From assembly GCA_037957365.1 (NCBI GenBank), contig JARHVA010003169.1, positions 1,503,001 to 1,567,000 of the forward strand: 64,000 nt of DNA, read 5' to 3'. Position 1 is the first letter of the stretch. Every line of letters starts with the position of its first letter. Position numbers and translations under genes: made by a program. The stretch comes from Torreya grandis. Taxonomy: Eukaryota > Streptophyta > Pinopsida > Cupressales > Taxaceae. The notes under the pieces were generated by a model. That model was not told where the DNA came from. It ran no database searches and worked only from the letters and a program-made list of their open reading frames with translations. Positions 26,080 to 35,451 of this stretch are shown here, one piece after another.

Positions 26080-26520
26080 CAATGAGGTATGGATTTTAGA
26101 ATTTGATGGTAGCTGCTCTTCTACCAGTTCAAGAGCTAGGGTTGTGTTGGTATCTCCTCAAGAAGATATTATTCTTTTGTCCTACAAGTTGCAGTTCAAC
26201 AACACCAAAAACACAACTGAGTACAAATCCTTTTTATTTGGATTACAGGCTACCAGAGAAAAAGGCATTAAGCTACTCCATGCTAAAAGGGATGCTAAAT
26301 TGGTGGTTTTCTAGGTAAGAAACCTCTATCAGACTAGGAATAAAAGATTGCACCACTATCACAAGCTTGTCTGGGACCAAATAAAAAATTTTGACGCTTT
26401 TAGCATCTCTGTCATTCTAAGAGAATTCAATGACCAAGCGGTTGCTTTAGCTATTTTTGCTACTCTCTTGGTTCCCCACCCAAATTTTAAAAGAGATAAG
26501 TACACTATTGAACTGGTCTT
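26080..26520 (+). pseudogene. E1 plant-type (additional) RNase H placed before RT
   Basis: The end of the 25,337-26,314 frame and its continuation encode WILEFDGSCSS, then a strand pair ending YKLQFNNTKNTTEY, a LFGLQATREKGIKLLHAKRD helix-strand segment, and after a stop RLHHYHKLVWDQI and ILREFNDQAVALA. This is the order of the second RNase H (aRH) of plant Ty3 elements: Asp in FDG, Glu in TEY and Asp in RDA are present, whereas the last Asp of the usual ADALA segment reads Val. In Tat elements such as B it follows the native RNase H; here it lies between protease and RT, an arrangement I recall from a group of annotated plant Ty3 polyproteins. Confidence 0.8.
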
Positions 26521-27900
26521 TTGACCAAGTGTACCTAATAATGCTAGCCATTGGCAAGTATTTAACAATGACAATCAAATCATTGCCTTCTTGGAGCAAA
26601 AAGATAGCTTTGAACAATTGCATTTTAAAGGTAGTGAACTCTGGAAATACGAAGCAACTTATGAATCAAATGCAAACACAGGTGAGGATTTCCTATAGTT
26701 TAAGGGGAATAAGATTCCAAAAGGCTTGGTTTCTCTAGAGAAATTGTTTGATAACCATGACAGGTTCATCAAATAATAGCAGACAGATTCAAACTCCTCC
26801 CAAGATTTTGATCAAGTAAATCTGGGAACAAAAGGAGATCCTAAGATGGTAAATATTGAGAAATGCTGCACTCCTGAGGAAAAATTTAAGCTTGCTAATC
26901 TACTCCACCAATATATAGACGTCTTGTCTTATTCCTATGATGACCTAAAGTCACTTAGGCCAGATGACATTCACCACGACATTCTCCTTAAGGCAAATTC
27001 TGTAACTTACAAGTAAAAGTCCAGGCAATATAATCTAAAAATCTCAAGTACTATTTTAGTTGAGATACAAAAAAATGCTTGATGCTCAGATAATTTTATC
27101 AATCCATCATTCCACATAGATTGCCAACATAGTGCCTGTCAAAAAAAAGAATGGTGAAATTCAAATCTACATGGATTTTAGGAACTTGAATCAGTTATCT
27201 TTAAAAGATAACTACCCTCTCCCTATCATGGATCAAGTTTTGCAAATGGTAACAAGTTCAAAAATGTTATCAATGCTAGATGGTTTCTCAAGGTACAATT
27301 AGGTTGAATTCAGAAAAGTGGATCAGCGTAAGACTGCCTTCACCACACTTTGGGGCACCTTCACCTATCAAAGAATGTCTTTCGGTCTGATGAATGCAGG
27401 TGCCACATTTCAAAGAGTGATGGAACTCACTTGCAAGGATGAAATGGGTAAGTTCATTGTAGTGTATCTGGATGATTTGATAGTATTTTTAAAGCCTCAG
27501 TTTGACCATGTCCACCATTTACAGAGAATACTGGAATGCTATCGTCAGAATGGTATTTCTCTAAATCTAAAGAAATCTAATTTTAGAGTGACTGAAGGGA
27601 AACATCTCAAACACATTGTGTCTCGAGAAGGTATTAAAATTGACTCAAAAATGGTCAAGTCCATCCAAGAACTTACTCTGCCTACCAGCAAAATTGCGGT
27701 TCACTCTTTCTTCGAAAAAGTGAATTTTCTTCAAAAATTCATTCCTGAGTTCGCTGAAAAGACTCGCCACATCGTCAACATGATGAAAGACAATGCTACC
27801 TTCAGGTGGACTATTGAGGGCAAATCATCATTCAAAGACATCAAAAAAGTGATTGCTCATGCACCAATTCTGGTTTGTCCAGACTACACCAAAAGCTTCA
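26520..27900 (+). pseudogene. E1 reverse transcriptase
   Basis: A connector (HWQVFNNDNQIIAFLEQK, 26,550-26,610) leads into the RT. A frameshift lies near 27,070. RT blocks in order: PVKKKNGEIQIYMDFRNLNQ, NYPLPIMDQVL, LDGFSRYN, TAFTTLWGTFTYQRMSFGLM with NAGATFQRVME, and the catalytic VVYLDDLIVF (YLDD at 27,464-27,475, both Asp intact), then HIVSREGIKID and the connection FFEKVNFLQKFIPEFAEK. The open stretch 27,318-27,953 covers the palm and thumb. Stops at a handful of Gln codons disable it. Confidence 0.85.
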
Positions 27901-28300
27901 AAATATACAGTTATGCCTCTGAACATACACTCTCAATCATTTTAGTTCATTAAAATCAAGAAGGCATGGAATCTCCTATTTCTTTCATGAGTTGTCCACT
28001 TAAGGTTCATGAGCTAAAATATTCCAACATAGAGAAGCATGCATATGCAGTGGTCAAAGTAGTCAAGCATTTTAGGTTTTATATCCTAAACTCGCACACT
28101 GAAGTTCTCATACCTGATACAATAGTGAAGTCTATTTTGACTCAATAAGAGTTTGGAATGAAGAGGGGCAATTGGATAGTCAAGATTTAGGAGTTTGATC
28201 TAGACATCAAACCTACCAAACTCGTGTGAGGAAAGGGTCTTTGTCAGTTGATTGCCAACAACATTCTAGATAAAGCAAAAAGTGAAGAAATAGAGATCGA
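27890..28300 (+). pseudogene. E1 native RNase H, degenerate
   Basis: Follows RT directly. FKIYSYASEHTLSIIL stands where Ty3 RNases H carry the first catalytic Asp (Asp-Ala-Ser); it reads Tyr-Ala-Ser here. Then come PISFMSCPLK, ELKYSNIEKHAYAVVKVVK with the expected Glu, and FDLDIKPTKL. Loss of the first Asp fits replacement of its activity by the plant-type RNase H upstream, and may be a family trait rather than decay. Confidence 0.75.
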
Positions 28301-28479
28301 AGGCATGCCTATAGTCCTCTTTATTGCCACACTGATGAGTGGTATTCTGACATCACCTATTTTTTGACATATGGTGAGTGTCCTACTCATCTCTCTTTTA
28401 AGGAGAAATAGAATGTTAAGTTAAAGGCCGTTAGTTATGTTCTATGGGATAATGGTCTGTACAAAAGGAACCTAGATGG

Positions 28480-29598
28480 GGCATTTCTTCATTGTGTTGA
28501 TAAGGTATAACAAGATAAACTCTTAGAGTTTTTCCACAATTTGGCTTGTGGAGGATTTTTTTTGCACCAGTGATAGTGCACAAGATTTTGTGAGCAAGGT
28601 ACTATTGGCCCATGCTGTTTCAAGATGCCTACATATGGGTGCATAGGTGCGAATTGTGTCAACAGTTCATTGGAAAGCCTAAACTGGCTGCATTGCCTCT
28701 CAAGCCATTAGTAATCGAGGAGCCTTTTTAGCAGTGGGGTATTGACTTCATTGGCACAGTCAACCCATCTTCGAGTGCTAGACATGATTATGTCCTCACG
28801 GTGACTAATTACTTTACCAAGTGGGTGGAGGCCATCTTGAGCAAGCATGCTATGCCTGAAGTGGTGTGCAATTTTTTCAAGAAAAATATTATCTCTCAAT
28901 TTGGGGTCCTACTTAAAATTGTAACAGCTAATGCAGCCTATTTTTCTTTGCATGAAATTACTCAATTCTATTTTTACTATGAGATTACCCTATCCCACAC
29001 TTTGGATTATTTCCCCCAGGGAAATGGCCAAGCAAAATCGAGCAATAAGAACCTGGTCACTATTATCAAGAAATTGGTAGATGACAATCAGAGGACTTGG
29101 CACAAGGCATTGTTTGATGGTTTATGGGTAGATAGGATTACTCCCAAGAGGGCCATAGGTATGTTGCCTTTCCAACATTTATATGGCTTAAATGCAGATA
29201 TCCCCATCACCCTAGAACTACTAGCGCTTAGGTTAGCCAAAGCAATCGAAGACTCAACCTTCGAAAGTTTGGTCAACAATAGAATCATGTGTCTAACCAA
29301 ACTGAATGAACAGTGAACCATGGTGGTGGATCAGATTACAGTGCATCAGAACCAAGTGAAGAAATTTTTTGATAAAAAAGCTAAGGTTCATGAAGTTTGA
29401 GTCAGAGATCAAGTCTTGTTGTGGGACAAGAGGCGAGAACCAAAGGGAATGCATGATAAATTTGACTCCTTATGGAGAGGTCCATTCACCATTCGATAAC
29501 TCTGTGGTGAGACTAGCTTCTTGCTAGAGTACCAGGATGGAATGCCATTTACACTACCCCACAGTGGGTAACATTTGAAGCTATTCAACCCTTGAAGC
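28480..29598 (+). pseudogene. E1 integrase, catalytic triad broken
   Basis: An HHCC-like zinc region is relic (RCELCQQFIG near 28,650 keeps the Cys pair). The core follows: WGIDFIGTV with the first Asp (28,744-28,746) intact; the second Asp position reads Ala in IVTANAAYF (28,927-28,929); the Glu position reads Lys in GNGQAKSSNK (29,035-29,037). Both changes are single-base. The open frame 28,801-29,316 covers the core; a C-terminal segment with LLWDKRREPKG, FDSLWRGPFTI and HLKLFNP runs to ~29,598. It would insert the DNA copy; this copy cannot. Confidence 0.85.
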
Positions 29599-29765
29599 TT
29601 AGATGGGTCTATTTGTATATATGTATAATTTTTATGTTTTGTCTATTTTCTTTTGTTTTTTTAGCCTGACTCTGTAGCCTAATGGCTTGGATGAAGGCAC
29701 TTAGAGACTGGTTTCTACTCCCATTAATCGATTTGATTAATGAAAGTTTCTCAACAGGAACTAGC
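29599..29765 (+). other. E1 short 3' untranslated segment
   Basis: Between the end of integrase and the 3' LTR there are only about 170 bases, pyrimidine-rich at first. I see no strong polypurine tract directly before 29,766. Confidence 0.5.
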
Positions 29766-30020
29766 TGTTGTTTCCAAAATTAGCTTAGCTCATTTTTGGA
29801 ATCAACCCCCTACAAAACTTGTCTATTTTGCCTTTTGTCTCTCTAAGTCTATTTTTGAGACGAGTTTTTCTCGTTCTCATCTTGGCCCAACTGCACCGTT
29901 TGAAATTCGTAACATCTTTTCATTATGTTTTCCCCAAAACATGAAGGTTGTTATGGTCTCAATATGACCAGAGGACCAAAATCTACCTTTTTTAGCGTTA
30001 GTATTTTTCTTTCATTTTCG

Positions 30021-30930
30021 TGCACGAGCGGTGAATTTCACCGCCAGTGTATTTTTACCTTTGAAATCTAGGAGTGGTAAAATTTGCCACCTTTGCATCT
30101 TGACCTACATGGGTGGCAAATTTTGCTGCCCCTATATTTTCACATCTCACATATAGGAGTGACAAATTTTGCTGCCCTTGCATGTCCCATCTCAATTTCC
30201 TAGTGCGAGGGTGGTGATTTTTGCCACCCCTGCATCACCTTAGTTTTTATGCACGACATTTATTGTCATGCACGTCAGATTGTTGGGGTCAATTTTCACC
30301 CCATTAAATCTATTTTTAACCTCATTTTGCTTCATTCTTTCCTCCCATCCTCCTGTCTTCTGTCTCTGGATGATCTAGTGAACGAGTAAGAGTGTGTTTT
30401 GGTGGATTCAAGCTTGCGATGCACGTGGTTTCCTAGGTAGGTCATGTTTTTGACATTTATTTCTTCTTCTCTTTGAGTTTGCTTTCTTTTTTGGCTTATT
30501 TTTGTTGAGGTTTGTTTTTTCCCCCTTCCCCATCAGCCTTCCAGGCTTCCTTTTCATGTTGGGGTGACAACTTTTGCCGCCCTCCCTTCTTGCCCACAGA
30601 TTTCTGGCTAACCATGCACGGGTGGAAAATTTTTCCACTCATGCTCCTTTGCTTCCAAAACTTGCATCGGTGGTAAATTTTAATGCCAATACAAGTTCCT
30701 TCCTGACTTGCATCGGTGGCAAACTTTGCCACCGACGCAGATCGAAGGTGCACAGGTGGCAAATTTTGCCACCCCTACACCTTCCTTCCATCTAAACATG
30801 CACGGGTGGTGAAATTTGCCACCCATGCTATTTTCTTCTCCCTCTTGAATGCAAGGGTGCCAAAATTCACTGCCCCTACATGCAGTTCATTCTACATGCT
30901 TGGGTGACAAATTTTGCTGCCCTTGCATTT
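30021..30930 (+). repeat. Hairpin-repeat array in E1 3' LTR
   Basis: Same 13-unit, two-cluster array as in the 5' LTR (30,021-30,240 and 30,560-30,930). Individual units differ between the two LTRs, mostly by CG to TG or CA changes, yet many keep pairing between arms, for example the GGTGGCAAACTTTGCCACC unit near 30,716. Confidence 0.85.
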
Positions 30931-31038
30931 TTTCCTCCAAATTTCTCTAACTCTGAAGAAATTTTCCCCTTTTTTATTTTTTCACTTCCTCCCCTTTTTT
31001 CCCTCATTTTCTGACCTGGCCTTGTTAAGTGCCCTTCC

Positions 31039-34000
31039 TTGGTCATGATCACCCAATGTGCAAATTTCCCAATTTGTCCACTATTCCCTAATTGCATGAT
31101 CATGACTGCAGTACCCTCTAAAGATTCTTGCTCGTCAACACTCGCTCAACTGAGGCCAGTTTTGATGTCTAAAACTTCTCTAAAAAATTTAAAAGCCATG
31201 AAGGACCAGTACCAAGGCATATTTTTGATCACTTCAATCACCTCTAATGTTGATGACATTAGAGATACAGAGATTGGCCACGTAGATATGGCCGAGTTCA
31301 TGACCAAAACCAAGGTGATGACCCCGAGCTCTGAAATGAAGTGAATCATCGACAACAAAATTCATATAGTTGATTCCAGTTATAACACATCATACAAAGT
31401 TCATCCTCCAGTGTGCCTAGTTCTACAACAAAGAGATGAGATCAGTCTCAGATGTCAGCATCAATGTAATAATTTGGCTAGACCCTGAATTCATTGACAA
31501 GGTCTTCATTTGCCCTCCTGCTACTGAAGTGCTGAGAATTGACTTCATAGAAGCACAAAAGGAGTATGACAAGGACCTTGAGAGGGCAAAAAAAGTAATA
31601 AATAATAGGTGGCTGAAGACCCCCAAAACTAATTTATCTAGATGGTCGCAGAACTTCCCAAGGAACGATTTCATTGAAAAAGTTGGTGACTTGATCACCC
31701 TTCTTAGCAGAGTGCGAGGCCTCCCGTCTTCCTCACAGTTCCATGAGTGGATGTACCCTTTCATCAAAATCATCCTCCAAGGTAAGCAGGTCATCTTCTG
31801 GGGTGAGCATATTAGCAATGCTCTTCATAAGCAACTGACTAAAGTACAAACTACTTCAAAGTTTTATATGACTTCATACCTAGTGTACATAACTACCTCA
31901 ATGTGAACCTTTCTAGGTTTGACAACTGAGGGGGATAGGATGACCACCCAAGTCTACTCATATTACCCCCAGCTAATGCTACAAGGATCAATCCACTATT
32001 TTTGAAGGGTAAATGACACCTTCTTTGCCATATTTTTTTGCCTCTTCGACCCTTAGCTCGAGCAGAAGAGAGTATCTGATGAGGCTTGGATGGTCGTCAA
32101 AGACTATGGCTGTATGTTCCTATAACTTCCCTCTTTCTACTATCTTTAGGTTAGATTTTTTTAAGTCTATCCCTATATGCTCCCCATGTTTCCTTTTGAT
32201 AAGTTAGTTCTAATGGAGTTGTGTAGACAAAGATTTTCATACATATTAGGTAGATGGAACTGAAAAAGCTAGGTTTTAGGTTTCCAATCAAAATTGGTAG
32301 ATACTCAATTTTAACTGTAGCTAAAGCCAAGGTCATGGAGATGGAGATGCAACTAGTTACTATGAAATAATTTAAAATAAGGGACAACTTTGATTATAGG
32401 AGTGTCAAAGACATGATCAAAAGAAAGACTCAATTTCATGAGCCTATGATCGAAGACATCTGGGTAGACCTACAGGTAGCTGAAGAAATCAAAAAAATGG
32501 ACTACAGTAGGCTGACCTTGGAGCAAATCAAATATTTGGGGTTTGCAGAGATTCCCCTTAATTTGGTCGATGACAAGAACATTATCAATAACAGGTACCT
32601 GGCTAGGAAGGTTGCTGACTCCCCTCTTCCTCCAGTTTAGTGGTCTAAAAAAGAATTAACTTCTTTGAGAAAAAGATTTGAACCAATATTGGCTAACACC
32701 AATGATTGGTTATCAACCAAAGGGATCACGCTAGAAGAGTTTATTATAGGATCAAAGGCTGAGTTCCAAGAAAAAATGAGGAAGAAGGCAGAAAATAGGA
32801 CCAAGAATAAAGGTGATGTTCCTTCTCCATCTAGGCCTCACAAGCATAAAATCATCTTTGTTTTCAAGAAATCAATGGTTGTTGAAGATCCAAAATCAAT
32901 AGTTAAGGGAGTTAGAGAACAAAGCTCCCAAAATAGGTAGCTCAATAAATGGAGATAGATGACAGGCCCTCAGAGCAGTAGAGGACTAACCCTCTACCTT
33001 CCCAAGAAGGGGCACAACCACTTACAGATGGCTCTCCTTTCCCACCTCTGTCTCCTATGGCATCTCCTTCGCCTCTATCTCCTATCAATGTTCCTTCTTT
33101 TGAAGCTACCTCACCTTTCAGAGTAATGATTGATGATCCTCAAGATGCTTTTAGAGATACTCTTCACTCTCCAGGCTCTATTCCTAGTCTAGCATCTCCT
33201 TCCTTCAATCTAGGAGAAATATCTACCCTTGATCAATCAATGGCCAGTACGGTTTCCCCTATTGATCCTAATACAACCACATTTACCATGGTAACACTAG
33301 CTATAAGAACTATTGCCATGTTAGGTACTTTTTCTCTCCCTCTATGGACGTCAGCTTTCACACCTAAAAGAAAGAAGCTAGCCATCTCTGCAGATGACTT
33401 CGATTTTGGCAAGATAGTGCCGGTGAAAGCTAAGGCCCCTTAGAGACCAAGGGTCCTCTCAAAATTGGTTGAGGAAAAGGGGCATAAATTTCTAAAAATA
33501 GCTAAACCACCATAGGATGCAACCCTTGAGGGTTTTGACATGAGCAACTATTCCATCTCTCATGTTGAACTTGGAAAAGTTACTCACAAAGATGCGAAAA
33601 GTGATCTAAAGTCTGCAATGGACATCATGGTCTAGAAGTTTGATAGAAAAAAGGAGATGAAGGACTACTATAAGGCCAAAATAGAGCAGTTAATGGCAAT
33701 AATAAGGAAATTCACCCTTCCCTCTGAAGCGACAACTCTAGAAGTCTTCTCTATTGATGACCCTGTCATCTAGAAAGTAGAGAGAACCTATATGAAAGGA
33801 AAAGTGCTGGAGGATTACATTGTGAAGATGCACACTCAAGGAATTTCCTTACTTACAGAGGTTGCTGAGAAGACAGGTAAGATGAAGATGCTGAGGAGAA
33901 ATTTAGAAGACCTTTTCTCTCTTATCTCTCAGGACATTGAAAGTGCGGAGAAATATCTCAGTAATTGGAGGGAAATGAAGGATCTAAAGAAACACACCTT

Positions 34001-34484
34001 GATATCCATCAACATTATTCCCAACAAATATTCCTATGTTGAGATCAAGGAATTGCTGATATATAGGATTCAGGTACTCAAGGAGCTGATTGAAGATCTT
34101 GAGTCTTCTAAGGATGCTAACGAGAAAAATGACACAGGCCTATTAAATAGATTAGAAGAACTGCCTTGTGACCTCACCACCAGGGATAATCAATTTCTCT
34201 CAGCTGAAGAGATGATCCAAGGATTCAAGGGTATGATTCAGAGAGTTTTTGAATAAAAAGCCTTCTCAATGACTTCTGTGGACAATATTTTAGATACTCA
34301 GTTAACTTTGGATAATCTAAGATCTAGGTTAACTAGTCATGCTAAGGCAATCACAACATTTAAGGATGCTATAATCAGAGCCAGGGTCATCTTCAAGAAC
34401 ACCATTGTGCCAGACAATATAAGAATTTAGGCATCCATTGCTATGTATGATGCTCATCTAAAAAATTTTGGCAGTAAGAGCTGA
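31039..34484 (+). pseudogene. LTR-embedded accessory gene, 3' LTR copy (unknown protein)
   Basis: Collinear partner of the 5' LTR copy. Long open stretches: 31,039-31,344, 31,436-31,906 (156 codons, with WLDPEFIDKVFICPP and FHEWMYPFIKIIL), 32,413-32,640, 32,665-32,940, 33,057-33,443 (Ser/Pro-rich linker then PKRKK at 33,363-33,377) and 33,792-34,256 (helical, rich in Lys, Glu and Leu). The frame ends FGSKS at 34,482-34,484. In an element RNA this copy would lie at the 3' end, downstream of integrase, a place used for accessory genes in some retroviruses. Stops at about six positions coincide with those in the 5' LTR, implying they predate insertion. Function unknown; a DNA- or RNA-binding or regulatory protein is only a guess from the basic motif and coiled coil. 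Confidence 0.7.
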
Positions 34485-34583
34485 ACCTTTTTCCCTTTCT
34501 CTCTTCTTCCTCTCTTCTCATGCACTTTTGTCATGTAAAAGGGCATGCAATTTTGTAATGTGTAATTACATGTAAAAGTCTGG

Positions 34584-34677
34584 AAAAATATCTCAAAAGT
34601 CAAAGGTGACTCATCTTTGACTGAGATATTTTTATATTATAATCTTTTTAATTTTGAAGGTTTCTCCCTATATATAG
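34584..34677 (+). promoter_or_regulatory. E1 3' LTR promoter copy
   Basis: Same inverted repeat with AGTCAA, TGACTCA and TTGACT, and TATATATAG at 34,669-34,677. The inverted-repeat block is identical to the 5' LTR although neighbouring DNA differs at several positions. A promoter here could also read into flanking element D DNA. Confidence 0.55.
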
Positions 34678-35446
34678 TGGAGACCTCTTTTGTAAATGGA
34701 TCTCTGATAATTGAGAGCAAAAACTTTGCTGAAATTGAGACACTTCTTAAGACTTTGTGCTCAACTTGTAAATCATATTTTTTTGAATGAATGAGAAACA
34801 AGTTTATTTCAGACTTTGTGTTGAAGTTATCTGTATTATTTAGGAAATAGTTCTTATGTCCTCTTTCCTAATAATCTCTTATTTATTTTATTTAATAAGC
34901 AAAGTGTGTGTGTTGATATTATCTGAGGACGTTTCTAAAAGACAAAATAGAGACTTTGAGCTACTTTTATCTTTGTGATCCTTTTATCCTTTGCAGTTTC
35001 AGGCAAAGACTTTGTGCTTCATTTCACTCTACGGTTACACGTATTCTAAATTAGTGAAGGAGACAATGGAAGACTTTGTGCTTACGTAGGTTTCTTTGTT
35101 AACTTTGTTACCTACTTCAGGGGATTTTTTTCTCTATGCTGGATACCATTCCTGAAAGAAGAGGAATGTTATTAGTCAACGACTAGGATTTCTCTCTCTT
35201 GTTCCTCAGACATCACCTCTAAAAAAAGAGAGGTGGATGCTGTTATACCATCCCAAGTATTATTTTCTCCTTAATTATATATACATATAGCGTATAAATA
35301 TTCATAGGGAACCTCCCCTTGAAGAGAGAAGAGATTTACCTCATCTAGATCTGGTAAACCCACACTTTTTGTGGCATAAATCTCCCTATGCTGTGGTTGA
35401 TATACCCATTTTGTCATCAGTTAGTTGACAAAATATTCACCTAACA

Positions 35447-35451
35447 AAGTA
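35447..35451. repeat. E1 right target-site duplication AAGTA
   Basis: Identical to 17,915-17,919 and directly following the CA that ends the 3' LTR. Confidence 0.9.

Larger units (their letters stand above)
17920..35446 (+). mobile_element. E1: Ty3-type retrotransposon with 5.7 kb gene-bearing LTRs
   Basis: Full-length 17.5 kb element with exact 5 bp target duplications AAGTA at 17,915-17,919 and 35,447-35,451. The LTRs (17,920-23,607 and 29,766-35,446) start TGTTGTTTCC and end AACA; sampled stretches differ by roughly 5-10% by eye, mostly transitions. Internal order is primer-binding site, gag, protease, plant-type RNase H, RT, native RNase H, integrase. Giant LTRs occur in Ogre-type elements, but the reading frame of ~1,100 codons inside each LTR is unusual. 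All genes are broken, so the copy is dead. It inserted into minus-strand element D. Confidence 0.9.
29766..35446 (+). repeat. E1 3' LTR (5,681 bp)
   Basis: Partner of 17,920-23,607, with the same internal order. Relative to the 5' LTR it keeps longer open stretches of the LTR gene in its first third but has its own extra stops and a small deletion near 31,350. The terminal inverted repeat near the 3' edge is shortened (ATTTTGTCAT ... GACAAAAT). I see no typical polypurine tract just before 29,766, only a short purine-rich stretch, so that signal may have mutated. Confidence 0.9.
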
